Shown here piece by piece: positions 51,943 to 60,840 of a stretch of 64,000 bases of DNA. Position numbers and translations under genes: made by a program. The first letter of the stretch is position 1, and each line of letters begins with the position of its first letter. Source of the stretch: Anthropogastromicrobium sp052273485 (GTDB lineage: Bacteria; Bacillota; Clostridia; Lachnospirales; Lachnospiraceae); the NCBI GenBank assembly GCA_052273485.1, contig DAVZID010000007.1, positions 9,055 through 73,054 of the forward strand, read 5' to 3'. Under the pieces are notes generated by a model, which was not told the origin of the DNA, ran no database searches, and saw only the letters and a program-made list of their open reading frames with translations.

Positions 51943-52630
51943 TACAAATAAAACCTTTAAAACTGAGCTTGCAAAATTAAAACAGATGAACATGGAAGAC
52001 CGCATATGGTATATCTGGGAATATTATAAGCTCCAGATTTTTGCAGTTTTTCTAGTCATATTTCTTTTATATGAAGCAGGCGCTTGCATCTACCGTAACC
52101 TTCAGGATACTATGCTTTACTGCGTAACAGTAAATGAAACAAGTCTTCTCTCCTCTGATTTTTCTGTCGTTCAAAAGGAATTTGAAGAAAAAAATGGTTT
52201 TGACAAAACTTGGAAGCAAAACACTATTTTTGACTGTTCTTTATCTGTTGATGACAGCAACAAAGAAGTTTATGACCAGTATTATAACACCGCATCAAAC
52301 ATTAAGCTAACCTCGCTTCTTGCAACTGATACGGTAGACGTTTTAATTACAGTTCCACAAATGTTTTCCTACTACACGGCACAAAATGCCTGCCTTGATC
52401 TTTCTTCTTTTCTTTCTGAGGATTTATATGAAAAACTCGAAAAAGAAAACCGTCTTTTAACAGCAGTTGACGGCGACGGAAATAAAATCTGTACAGGAAT
52501 TTCACTAGATGACAGTTACGTTTCGTCTAAACTTCCACTCTCAGACGGATCCTCTCTTTCTGTCTGCACTGACAAAAATCATCCAGATGTTATTCAATAT
52601 TTTATAAAATATTGTCTTTGGGGAAAATAA
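51929..52630 (+). CDS. Membrane-anchored third component of the two-component cassette (unknown)
   Basis: No family is recognised with confidence. From a TTG start at 51929, preceded by GAGGAGG with six-base spacing and overlapping the kinase by 14 bp, the protein is 233 residues. A short basic N-terminus is followed by a membrane helix (about residues 35-55) and about 175 residues outside the cell. That domain has a strand-helix pattern (TDTVDVLITVPQMFSYY, LDLSSFLSEDLYEKL) reminiscent of the second half of a sugar-binding protein, where a ligand protein is asked whether it is 'in the pocket'. It may be a co-sensor presenting a bound sugar to the kinase. This is inference from position and pattern only. 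Confidence 0.55.
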   Translation: MKQNNTNKTFKTELAKLKQMNMEDRIWYIWEYYKLQIFAVFLVIFLLYEAGACIYRNLQDTMLYCVTVNETSLLSSDFSVVQKEFEEKNGFDKTWKQNTIFDCSLSVDDSNKEVYDQYYNTASNIKLTSLLATDTVDVLITVPQMFSYYTAQNACLDLSSFLSEDLYEKLEKENRLLTAVDGDGNKICTGISLDDSYVSSKLPLSDGSSLSVCTDKNHPDVIQYFIKYCLWGK

Positions 52631-52633
52631 TTA

Positions 52634-52825
52634 GTTACAGTTCATGGATAAGCCAATATTGCGGCAAAGCCCGAAGGTGAATGGCTTTCACGAGCCGGAC
52701 ACTTGGAGCAGGTCTTTCAAAGTAATGTTTGATAACAAAAAACATAACAGGAGCCTGCGGAGTTTGGTCCGGCGACGAAACCATTGCACCGGAGGGCTTT
52801 CATAGCATAACGCATGAACTGTAAC
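52634..52825. repeat. Long palindromic structured element E2
   Basis: The ends GTTACAGTTCATG (52634-52646) and CATGAACTGTAAC (52813-52825) are a perfect 13-bp inverted repeat. Inside, pairing continues in register: AAAGCCC/GGGCTTT (52666-52672, 52794-52800), GGTG/CACC, AATGG/CCATT, GCCGGAC/GTCCGGC (52694-52700, 52767-52773) and GCAGG/CCTGC (52708-52712, 52754-52758). The inner sequence GGTGAATGGCTTTCACGAG resembles E1 at 37817. It fills most of the 311-bp gap between the two plus-strand operons. No open reading frame is plausible within it. Confidence 0.7.
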
Positions 52826-52865
52826 AATAATTATAAAATCTGTTGTATTTTCCCTGAAAAGTGTC

Positions 52866-52900
52866 CTGTCATTTGTCAATTTTCATGGTATACTTACCAT
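52866..52900 (+). promoter_or_regulatory. Promoter of the cupin - NifU-like - mannosidase operon
   Basis: -35 CTGTCA (52866-52871), 17-bp spacer, -10 TATACT (52889-52894). The interrupted palindrome ATGGTATACTTACCAT (52885-52900, arms of six) covers the -10 box and could be a repressor operator. Confidence 0.55.
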
Positions 52901-52941
52901 AAGGGATTTTTATCCAGATTAAAATTTACGGAGGTTTCATT

Positions 52942-53268
52942 ATGTTTGTACACAACAATACGGTAACTGCTACACCATGTGAGCCAGGCGTTTCACGCAA
53001 GGTTATGGCTTATAACGATCAGGTTATGATGTGTGAGATCACATTCGAAAAGGGTGCAAAGGGCAATTTCCACACTCATCCACACGTTCAGACTACTTAC
53101 ATCGTAAAGGGAAGCTTTGCTTTCACAATTGATGGAGAAACTCAGGTGGTAAACGCAGGTGACAGCATTTTAATGCCGTCCAATAGTCTTCACGGATGTG
53201 AATGTCTTGAGGCTGGTGTTTTGTGCGATGTTTTCACACCAATGCGTGAGGATTTCATCAAGAAATAA
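52942..53268 (+). CDS. KdgF-like cupin domain protein
   Basis: A 108-residue single-domain cupin. The metal-binding His44, His46 and Gln50 (HTHPHVQ) and His84 (LHGCE) are visible, and the end DVFTPMREDF matches KdgF-type cupins. KdgF converts the cyclic 4,5-unsaturated uronates released from pectin or alginate into the linear keto form. That fits a locus with GH28 and uxuAB. Many short cupins share this outline, so KdgF function is likely but not certain. CGGAGG precedes the ATG. It is first in a plus-strand operon with the next two genes. Confidence 0.75.
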   Translation: MFVHNNTVTATPCEPGVSRKVMAYNDQVMMCEITFEKGAKGNFHTHPHVQTTYIVKGSFAFTIDGETQVVNAGDSILMPSNSLHGCECLEAGVLCDVFTPMREDFIKK

Positions 53269-53301
53269 GGAACAAATTAAAAAAAGAGAAAGGATAACGC
53301 C

Positions 53302-53538
53302 ATGAAAGAATATATTGAAAACGTTCTGGCTCCGAAGCTTCAGGGTGATGGCGGCTGGGTCGAGTTCGTCTCCTATGAAAATGGAAAATTAACTCTGATC
53401 TTCCGCGGCGAATGTTCCAAATGTCTGATTTTAAACCGCTGTGTAGACTGGATTGCCCAGCAAATCAAAGAGGCAAAGGGCGAAACGGTTGAAATCACAG
53501 CCATTCGCAAAAAGCCATTTTTCTGGGACAATAACTAA
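53302..53538 (+). CDS. NifU-like domain protein
   Basis: A 78-residue protein resembling the C-terminal NifU domain: APKLQGDGGWVEFVSYENGK followed by ECSKC in place of the usual ACSGC. It carries a third cysteine five residues on (LILNRC). Classical NifU/Nfu domains build or carry Fe-S clusters through a CxxC pair. Here the domain stands alone between a cupin and an alpha-mannosidase gene, with 33 and 22 bp gaps, so its partner is unclear. The third cysteine might let a monomer hold a cluster or zinc; this is inference. Confidence 0.7.
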   Translation: MKEYIENVLAPKLQGDGGWVEFVSYENGKLTLIFRGECSKCLILNRCVDWIAQQIKEAKGETVEITAIRKKPFFWDNN

Positions 53539-53560
53539 TTAGATAAGAGAGGATTTTACT

Positions 53561-56548
53561 ATGGCTCATGTAAAAGTTGTCCGCCGCAGTATGAGACCGG
53601 AGGAATGGACTGACCTTCGTTTTGTATGGCTGCAGCGCGGCATTTATGAAGAGAAATTTGAAATTACAGATCTTGAGATTCGCGATGCCAGACAGATTTC
53701 AGAGGATCAATACGAATATTATTCTGATGAATATCGTCCGTTAAAGAAAGACGACATGTATTTCACCCCAGATGGAACTGCCTTTATCCGCGGCCATGTG
53801 CAGATTCCAGCACATATGAAGGGAAAAAACATCTACTTTACACTTCATACAGCAGCTGAGATGATCGTTAAAATTAATGGAAAGTATGTTGGCGGCGTTG
53901 ACCCGAACCGTGAACGCATACTGCTTAATCCATATATTGATTCTGACGATCTTACAATTGAGATTGAAGCATATAACCGTTCTAAGCCGGATGATGAGAG
54001 AAACCCTGCCTCTCTTGCACACCGTGGCTGCCGCCAGATCTTCGAGGGAGCTTATCTTGCAACCATCCGTGATAATGTACAGTCTCTTGTTTATGACTAT
54101 ATCTTATTTATGGATATCGCTCACAGCGAGTATTTTAATGAAGACTACCGCAAATTTTTGTTCCGTGAACTGAGCAAGGCACTTGACTTCATTGATTTTG
54201 ACACCTATGAGGGTGTCGATGAGGCTGCTGAGTATGTAGAAAAGAATATCTACTCTAACACAGACTTCAAAGGCAGCGGTGATGTTGCTTTAGTTGGTCA
54301 CTCTCATCTTGATATTGCTTATTATTGGCGCCGTATCCATGCTGTACATAAAAATGCAAGAACCATTCTTATTCAGCTTCGTCTTATGGATCAGTATCCA
54401 GAGTTTAAATATACTCACACACAGGCATACACCTATGAAACACTGGAAAAGTATTATCCAGAACTATTTGCTGAATTAAAGGAAAAGATTGCAGCTGGTC
54501 AGTTTGAACCTGTTGGTGCGATGTATGTCGAGCCAGACTGTAACGTTCCGTCCGCAGAGAGCTTAATCCGTCAGTGCTTATATGGACAGCTGTACTTTAG
54601 AAAGGCATTTGGACGCACCATAGACAATGCATGGCTTCCGGACGTTTTTGGAAACAGTTGGATTCTTCCTCAGATCCTAAAAAAGAGTGGTGTTGATTAC
54701 TTTGTTTCTAACAAGATGTCCACCTGGAACGATACAAACCGTTTCCCGCACAACAACTTTATCTGGAAGGGTATCGACGGAAGCTGCGTATATGCCTGCG
54801 TTCCTCCGACACACTTTATTACCTGGAACATGCCAAGTCAGATTCAGGAAAACTGGGAAGCTTATCAGGATAAGGAAACTGGCGGCCAGACACTAAACAT
54901 GTATGGCTACGGAGACGGTGGTTCTGGATGTACCGAGGAAATGCTTGAAATGATTCGTCGTTTTGACAAGGTTTCTGTTATGCCAAAAATTGAAGTCACT
55001 GGCGGTGACGCATTCCTTCATAAGAATTTAAAAGATAACACCAACTTAGCTACTTGGGATGGCGAGCTGTATCTTGAGATGCACCGTGGTACCTTCACTA
55101 CAAAGTCTAATTTAAAGAAAGCAAACCGTACTCTTGAATTTAAGCTTCGTGAGACCGAGCTTCGCGCTGCTCTTTCTTCATTAACGGGCGCTTCTTATCC
55201 ATCTGAAGAACTGACAGAGTGCTACAAGAAGTTCTTATTAAATCAGTTCCACGATATACTGCCTGGCTCTCATATTCATCCAGTATATGAGGATGCAATG
55301 AATGATTATCGCAGCGTTTTTGAGCGTCTTGATGCAATGCTTGCTGCAACCGCTGGTAATGAATATTTCAACTCTTTGAACTTCACCCGTTCTGCCATCA
55401 CCTTTATCGAGGATGAAAACGGAACCGTTACCCGTCATGGTATAAAAGGTTTCTGGAGCATCCCGTCACTGGCTGGCTTAAGCACTGGCACAGTCGCTGC
55501 TCTTCCTTCCAAGGAAAACTGGCTGAGCACGACCGTTTGTGACAAGTGCGACTGCCTTGTTGTGGAGACTCCTTACTACCACGCAAAGCTTTCCAAGGAC
55601 GGAAGCTTCGTAAGTCTGTACGATAAGGAACTGGATCGCGAGTGGGTTAAGGAAGGCTGTGGCTTTAACAAGCTTCATCTGTATGCCGATAACCCAGGTG
55701 TTTATGATGCATGGGATATCCTGCCAAATTATAAAGATGTTCAGGTCGCACTGAACGTAGACACGCCACTTGCTCTTGTTTCTTCTGACGGTTCCTCTGC
55801 TGAGTTTGCCGTTACCTTCACAACAGAGAAGAGCACCTGGAAGATGATTCTTCGCTTCTTTGCTGATTCTCGTGCAATCGAAGTTGAAAACGTCGTAGAC
55901 TGGGATGAGAAGCATAAACTTGTGAAAGTAAACTTTGGACCAGACGTTCTGACGAGAGAGCTCGTTTGTGATACAAGTGCTGGCTTTGTAAAACGTGATC
56001 TTACAAAGAACACCTCCTGGCAGCAGGCTCGCTTTGAGGTTTGCCATCATAAGTGGTGTGATCTGTCTGAAAGCGACAGTGGACTTGCAATCATCAATGA
56101 GGGCAAGTATGGTGTCGGCCTTGAGAAGGATGAGATTTCCTTAAGCCTTCTTCGTGCAACTATCCGCCCTGATATCACATCTGATATCGGCCACCATGAC
56201 TTCTGTTACACAATCCTTCCGCACAGCGGTGATGCTGTAGAGGCACAGGTAAATAAGACTGCTATGGAATATAATGTTCCTCTTTGCAAGTCAAATGTCA
56301 CTGTTCCTGCTGCTCTTCGTGACACCTTAAACAACTGTGGACTGTATCTGCAGGCAATGAAGCGCTCCGAGGATGGTCAGTATTTGGTTCTTCGTCTGTC
56401 CGAGCAGGATGGCCGTCGTGGAAAGATTGCCTTCCCATTTGAAGTGCAGACAACGAATCTGCTCGAGGATATCGAGGGCAGTACAAAGGTTGTCTCCTAC
56501 CATCCATTTGAGCTTATTACTGTTGCAATAAAGCCACAGGACCTGTAA
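53561..56548 (+). CDS. Alpha-mannosidase (GH38)
   Basis: A 995-residue retaining GH38 enzyme. The zinc-site HSHLDIAYYW gives His247, His249 and Asp251. The nucleophile is probably Asp361 in WLPDVFGNSW. NQFHDILPGSHIHPVYED holds the later conserved His residues. The C-terminal half is the usual beta-sandwich assembly. There is no signal peptide, so it acts in the cytoplasm on imported manno-oligosaccharides or glycan fragments. The N-terminal extension of about 240 residues is normal for bacterial members. It is last in the cupin operon, with a strong terminator behind it. The link to uronates is by position only; mannose next to uronic acid in plant or host glycans is possible. Confidence 0.93.
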   Translation: MAHVKVVRRSMRPEEWTDLRFVWLQRGIYEEKFEITDLEIRDARQISEDQYEYYSDEYRPLKKDDMYFTPDGTAFIRGHVQIPAHMKGKNIYFTLHTAAEMIVKINGKYVGGVDPNRERILLNPYIDSDDLTIEIEAYNRSKPDDERNPASLAHRGCRQIFEGAYLATIRDNVQSLVYDYILFMDIAHSEYFNEDYRKFLFRELSKALDFIDFDTYEGVDEAAEYVEKNIYSNTDFKGSGDVALVGHSHLDIAYYWRRIHAVHKNARTILIQLRLMDQYPEFKYTHTQAYTYETLEKYYPELFAELKEKIAAGQFEPVGAMYVEPDCNVPSAESLIRQCLYGQLYFRKAFGRTIDNAWLPDVFGNSWILPQILKKSGVDYFVSNKMSTWNDTNRFPHNNFIWKGIDGSCVYACVPPTHFITWNMPSQIQENWEAYQDKETGGQTLNMYGYGDGGSGCTEEMLEMIRRFDKVSVMPKIEVTGGDAFLHKNLKDNTNLATWDGELYLEMHRGTFTTKSNLKKANRTLEFKLRETELRAALSSLTGASYPSEELTECYKKFLLNQFHDILPGSHIHPVYEDAMNDYRSVFERLDAMLAATAGNEYFNSLNFTRSAITFIEDENGTVTRHGIKGFWSIPSLAGLSTGTVAALPSKENWLSTTVCDKCDCLVVETPYYHAKLSKDGSFVSLYDKELDREWVKEGCGFNKLHLYADNPGVYDAWDILPNYKDVQVALNVDTPLALVSSDGSSAEFAVTFTTEKSTWKMILRFFADSRAIEVENVVDWDEKHKLVKVNFGPDVLTRELVCDTSAGFVKRDLTKNTSWQQARFEVCHHKWCDLSESDSGLAIINEGKYGVGLEKDEISLSLLRATIRPDITSDIGHHDFCYTILPHSGDAVEAQVNKTAMEYNVPLCKSNVTVPAALRDTLNNCGLYLQAMKRSEDGQYLVLRLSEQDGRRGKIAFPFEVQTTNLLEDIEGSTKVVSYHPFELITVAIKPQDL

Positions 56549-56561
56549 ATATTTGGATTTT

Positions 56562-56602
56562 AAAAAAAGAGGCTGTGCATAAAAATGCGCAGTCTCTTTT
56601 TT
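56562..56602 (+). terminator. Intrinsic terminator behind the alpha-mannosidase gene
   Basis: AAAAAAGAGGCTG...CAGTCTCTTTTTT with an inner GCAT/ATGC makes a long stem with a T-run, 14 bp after the stop codon. Confidence 0.88.
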
Positions 56603-56603
56603 A

Positions 56604-56632
56604 TAGACAAACAGTTTCATCCATGATACAAT
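56604..56632 (+). promoter_or_regulatory. Promoter of the zinc-ribbon/TPM operon
   Basis: -35 TAGACA (56604-56609), 17-bp spacer, -10 TACAAT (56627-56632). A short GCGCC/GGCGC hairpin (56648-56663) follows in the leader before the ribosome binding site. Confidence 0.65.
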
Positions 56633-56678
56633 AATTATAAGAAAATAGCGCCTTTAACGGCGCAGAAACGAGGTTTCT

Positions 56679-57752
56679 ATGGATGATTCGATTAAAACCT
56701 ATAAGTGTCCCAACTGTGGTGCAGCACTTACTTTCGACAGCAAAACCCAGAAACTACACTGTTCTCACTGTGACACCTCAATTGATGTTGATGCAATGAA
56801 AGCTCTAAGCGATACACCTTCCGGTACTGATCAGGATAATGCACGCTGGAATACGTCTGATGCTGGATCTAACTGGTCATCTGGTGAGCAGCAAGGTATG
56901 CGCGGCTATCACTGCCCTACATGTGGTGCAGAACTTGTCACTGATGAGACAACAGCTGCTTCTACCTGTGCCTACTGTGGTTCTCCTGTCGTATTGTCTG
57001 ACCATTTAAGTGGTGCTAAGCGCCCTAATTACGTGATTCCTTTTAAGGTCGACAAAAAAACAGCAAAGGAAACACTGAAAAATTTTTATAAAGGAAAAAT
57101 TTTCCTTCCGCGTGCTTTTTCTGCTGAAAACCATCTTGAGGAAATCAGCGGTATTTACGTTCCTTTCTGGCTTTACAGCTGTGAATCCAAGGGAAGCTTT
57201 TCCTTTGATGCGACACGCACACATCATTACACAGACGGTGATTATGACGTCACCGAAACAGAACATTATCTTGTTCTGCGTGATGGCGAAGCTCGTTTTA
57301 ACAACATTCCTGTTGATGGCTCATCTAAGATGGATGATGCCTACATGGATGCAATTGAGCCATTTGATTACAGTGCTATCACTGATTTTCATACTGATTA
57401 TCTGCCAGGCTATGCAGCACAAACTTATGATGAGGACGCTACTGCATGCGCACCGCGCGCAACAGCTCGCGTAAAAAACACAACAATTGCAGCTATCCGC
57501 AGAACATGCGACTACACAACGCTGACACCACGTACCAGCAAAATCAGCACCACACAAAATAGCGTTGACTATGCACTCCTTCCTGTCTGGATGCTGACAA
57601 CTAACTGGCATGGCAAATCTTACCATTTTGCCATCAATGGACAAACCGGCAAGCTGATTGGTGATCTTCCGATTGATAAGGGACGTCTCTTTGGGCTTCT
57701 CGCCGGTATCACGATTCCGCTCGGCATTCTGCTGAAGCTATTCATCTTTTAA
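56679..57752 (+). CDS. Double zinc-ribbon membrane-tethered protein
   Basis: A 357-residue protein with two zinc ribbons: Cys10, Cys13, Cys28, Cys31 (CPNCG/CSHC) and Cys79, Cys82, Cys97, Cys100 (CPTCG/CAYC). A beta-rich domain of about 200 residues starting VIPFKVDKKTAKETL and containing GIYVPFWLYSC follows, and the chain ends with one membrane helix. Similar proteins in Clostridia are often mislabelled as RNA polymerase subunit P. The real role is unknown; it is probably a cytoplasmic, membrane-tethered factor. The TPM-domain protein gene follows after 30 bp, a pairing seen widely, which suggests the two act together at the membrane. Confidence 0.75.
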   Translation: MDDSIKTYKCPNCGAALTFDSKTQKLHCSHCDTSIDVDAMKALSDTPSGTDQDNARWNTSDAGSNWSSGEQQGMRGYHCPTCGAELVTDETTAASTCAYCGSPVVLSDHLSGAKRPNYVIPFKVDKKTAKETLKNFYKGKIFLPRAFSAENHLEEISGIYVPFWLYSCESKGSFSFDATRTHHYTDGDYDVTETEHYLVLRDGEARFNNIPVDGSSKMDDAYMDAIEPFDYSAITDFHTDYLPGYAAQTYDEDATACAPRATARVKNTTIAAIRRTCDYTTLTPRTSKISTTQNSVDYALLPVWMLTTNWHGKSYHFAINGQTGKLIGDLPIDKGRLFGLLAGITIPLGILLKLFIF

Positions 57753-57782
57753 TTTGTCGTTGAACGTGAAAGGAGTGATAAT

Positions 57783-58661
57783 ATGAACACAATCTTACAT
57801 AAAAAACACAGCAAGCGATCGTTTTTTGCTGTACTATGCACTTTCTTATTATGCATCAGCTTAACACTTCCTGTTCTTGCCAGTGCTGAGGTTGACCTTG
57901 CCAGCATTGAAGTTGCTAATAAATCTGAGATTTCAGGTGATGTCTATGATGGTGCCGGACTTCTCTCATCAGATCAAATCACTGCGCTATCTAATAAATT
58001 GGCAGCAATTGAACAGCAGTATCAATGTGATGTTGTTGTCTTTACATTAAAAGATACAAATGGCTATGATGTACGTAATTATGTCGAAGCAATCTATACG
58101 CAATGTGGTTACGGCTACGGAAGCGGTCATGATGGTATTATCTTTGCAGTAAGTATGGCTGAGCGCGACTGGCAACTTTTAACATACGGCTATGGATTAA
58201 CCGCAGTCAGCAATGAATACGGTTTTGACTACATTTCAAGTCGTGTTGTTTCTAAACTTTCTGATGGTGAATACTATGATGCTTTTACCACCTTTGCTGA
58301 TCTGAGCGAAGCCTTTTTAAAGGAAGCACGTGAGGGAACACCTTACAGTGATGATAATCCGGCTCGATTAACTGTTTTTTCTCGCATTCTTCCTTATCTG
58401 ATGTCTTTTGGAATCGCTTTTATAGTTGCACTTATCATCTGTAGTGTAAAGGCTGCCTCTATGAAGACGGCTGTTAAGAAAACTGGCGCTGCAGATTATA
58501 TGGAACCTGGAAGCTTTCATCTTACAAAGAAACGCGATTATTATCTTTACACCACTACGCGGCGTGTAAAACGAGAGAAAGATGACAGCTCTTCTAGCAG
58601 TGGCAGCAGCGGCGGAAGCACTGACAGCAACGGTTTTGGCGGCGGCGGTGGAAAATTCTAA
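57783..58661 (+). CDS. TPM domain-containing membrane protein
   Basis: A 292-residue protein with a signal peptide (cleavage likely after SAE near residue 36). An extracytoplasmic TPM domain follows (DVYDGAGLLSSDQITALSNKL, with VVVFTLKD and GYGYGSGHDGIIF). One membrane helix lies at about 200-220, and the cytoplasmic tail ends in Ser/Gly-rich GGGGGKF. TPM (TLP18.3, Psb32, MOLO-1) domains serve in membrane-protein repair or channel modulation in other organisms; the bacterial role is unclear. GAAAGGAG precedes the ATG. Confidence 0.87.
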   Translation: MNTILHKKHSKRSFFAVLCTFLLCISLTLPVLASAEVDLASIEVANKSEISGDVYDGAGLLSSDQITALSNKLAAIEQQYQCDVVVFTLKDTNGYDVRNYVEAIYTQCGYGYGSGHDGIIFAVSMAERDWQLLTYGYGLTAVSNEYGFDYISSRVVSKLSDGEYYDAFTTFADLSEAFLKEAREGTPYSDDNPARLTVFSRILPYLMSFGIAFIVALIICSVKAASMKTAVKKTGAADYMEPGSFHLTKKRDYYLYTTTRRVKREKDDSSSSSGSSGGSTDSNGFGGGGGKF

Positions 58662-58681
58662 TCGTCAAACCTGCACATAAC

Positions 58682-58736
58682 AAAAAAAGCAGGACCTGTA
58701 TGGATTTATCTCCATTTGCAGATACCTGCTTTTTTA
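58682..58736. terminator. Bidirectional terminator between the TPM gene and the Na/Pi cotransporter gene
   Basis: AAAAAAGCAGG and CCTGCTTTTTT close a long stem, with TATGGA/TCTCCAT pairing in the loop. The A-run and T-run on either side serve both converging genes. Confidence 0.85.
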
Positions 58737-58738
58737 TA

Positions 58739-60670
58739 TTAATTTTCTTCTGTGTCCTCAAGCGGATCTTCTAACGGATCAATATTCTCTGGAATGATTG
58801 TCTCTGCCATTTCAGCATTCTTAGATTTTCTTCCCTGCTGTGGCTGCTGCTCCTCTAATAGAGCCTTCATCTTTGCCTTCTCCTGCTGTCTTACCGACCA
58901 TTCCTCAAAGTTATCAATACTGTACTTTTGCTCATACTCTTCAAAGTAACGCTTATATTCAGTATTTCTCATCTCACGCACGCTCTTTAAATACTCATGC
59001 GTATCAAAGTTTCTGGACTCAAGCTCAATCATTGCTACGGCAACATTGGAACAGTGATCTGATACTCTCTCAATGTTTGTCAGCAAATCGTTAAATGCAA
59101 AACCCTGTGAAATTCCACATTTTCCACACTGCAGACGGTCAACATGGCGCATCTTCAGCTCATCACACAGCATTCCAATCAATTCGCGAAGCGGCTCGAT
59201 GTGTGCAGCCATCTGAAGATCATCACGACTGAAGGCTTGTACCGTACTCGTAACAATGTCCTTCATCGCAGCAATCAAAACATTTAGTTCATACCTGGCT
59301 TCATCGGAGAACACAATCTTTTTGTCATAGAGTTCCTTTGCAGTTCTGGCTACATTTACTGCATGATCACCCATACGCTCAAAATCACTGATTGTATGAA
59401 GAAACTTAGACACTTGCTTTGTCTGCTCGTCACTCAACTCTCTTCCAGTTAGCTGCATCAGATAAGTGCCGAGCTTATCCTCATACTTATCAATTAATAC
59501 TTCCTTCTCTTCGATCTTCTGATACTTATCATCTGAATATTTTTTCAGAAGGCTGACGGATCTGGACAGATTCTTGCGCGCCTTTCTCGCCATGCCATTC
59601 ATAGCTGTATGGCTCTGTGCGATTGCGATCGCAGGATAATTTAAGAAACGCTCCTCAAGCAAATCAAAGTCCTTCTGCTCCTCAAGATCTTCCTCATCAT
59701 CCTTGATTAAGATATAGACAAGCTTCTCAATGTACTTAATGAATGGTGATAAAACGGTAATCGTTGCCGCACGGAAAACGGTGTTCATCAGCGCAATATA
59801 GACTGGTGTCATGACCACGCTCATAAATTTGAAATGGAATATCGCATTCAGCGTATAGAATACGATGGACCAAAACAGCATACCAAATAAATCATTTAAC
59901 AGATAGATTAACGCAGTACGCTTACCATTTTTGTTGGTACCGATCGCAGACATTAAAACTGGACATGCCGCACCGACACCAATACCCATAACAATCGGAA
60001 GTGCTACTGCAAAACTGATTCCTCCTGTAACGGACAATGCCTGCAAAATACCGACAGATGCAGATGCACTCTGCAAAACGGCTGTGAAAAGAATACCAAC
60101 CAAAATACCTGCTGCCGGATTTGTGAACATTGTCAGCATGCTTCTAAAAGTCTCACTATCCTTAAGCGGTGCCACTGCGCCACTCATTGTCTGCATACCA
60201 AACATTAAAATTGCAAAACCAAGCATAATCTCACCGACATGGCGATAGCTGTCCTTTTTCATAACCATACGGAAAATAATACCGATAATGGCAACAACTG
60301 CTGAAATCGTTGCTGTTGAAAGAAGCTGTGCAATGCCGCCCGATCCCTCAATATAGGACAGACAGAGGATCCAGCCAGTGACACTCGTTCCGATATTGGC
60401 GCCCATAATAATACCAATTGACTGCGCAACCTTCATCATACCAGAATTTACGAATCCGACAACCATAACTGTTGTCGCCGATGAAGACTGAATAATTGCC
60501 GTTACTGCTGTTCCAAGCAATATTCCCTTCAGAGGGGTACTGGTAAGCTTATACAAAATCAGCTCCAGCTTGTTGCCTGCCACCTTTTTCAGGCTATCGC
60601 CCATGACCGACATGCCATAAAGGAATAGCGCTACGCCACTTAACAGTGACAATATGGATGTTACTCCCAT
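58739..60670 (-). CDS. Na/Pi cotransporter family protein with PhoU-like tail
   Basis: A 643-residue protein. Residues 1-320 hold two inverted Na_Pi_cotrans repeats, each with the QSSSA-type re-entrant motif (TAIIQSSSATTVMVV and AVLQSASASVGILQA). Residues 345-560 form a PhoU-like helical domain, and an acidic, Glu-rich tail follows. Proteins of this type take up phosphate with sodium; the PhoU part probably senses or limits uptake. It is transcribed alone, converging on the TPM gene. YjbB-type phosphate export is the alternative direction. Confidence 0.92.
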   Translation of the reverse strand: MGVTSILSLLSGVALFLYGMSVMGDSLKKVAGNKLELILYKLTSTPLKGILLGTAVTAIIQSSSATTVMVVGFVNSGMMKVAQSIGIIMGANIGTSVTGWILCLSYIEGSGGIAQLLSTATISAVVAIIGIIFRMVMKKDSYRHVGEIMLGFAILMFGMQTMSGAVAPLKDSETFRSMLTMFTNPAAGILVGILFTAVLQSASASVGILQALSVTGGISFAVALPIVMGIGVGAACPVLMSAIGTNKNGKRTALIYLLNDLFGMLFWSIVFYTLNAIFHFKFMSVVMTPVYIALMNTVFRAATITVLSPFIKYIEKLVYILIKDDEEDLEEQKDFDLLEERFLNYPAIAIAQSHTAMNGMARKARKNLSRSVSLLKKYSDDKYQKIEEKEVLIDKYEDKLGTYLMQLTGRELSDEQTKQVSKFLHTISDFERMGDHAVNVARTAKELYDKKIVFSDEARYELNVLIAAMKDIVTSTVQAFSRDDLQMAAHIEPLRELIGMLCDELKMRHVDRLQCGKCGISQGFAFNDLLTNIERVSDHCSNVAVAMIELESRNFDTHEYLKSVREMRNTEYKRYFEEYEQKYSIDNFEEWSVRQQEKAKMKALLEEQQPQQGRKSKNAEMAETIIPENIDPLEDPLEDTEEN

Positions 60671-60840
60671 GTTTACCTCTCATTCTTTTGACTTAGCACA
60701 TTTTGTGCCCAAGCCTCTGATTTACTTGTTCGACGGTTTTTACATAAGTTTTACTTTCTTTTTACTCGCAGAACAATTCCAGTATATCAAGTATCTGTCG
60801 AAAATGGAACTAGCAAAATGACAAAAAATACAATATTTTG

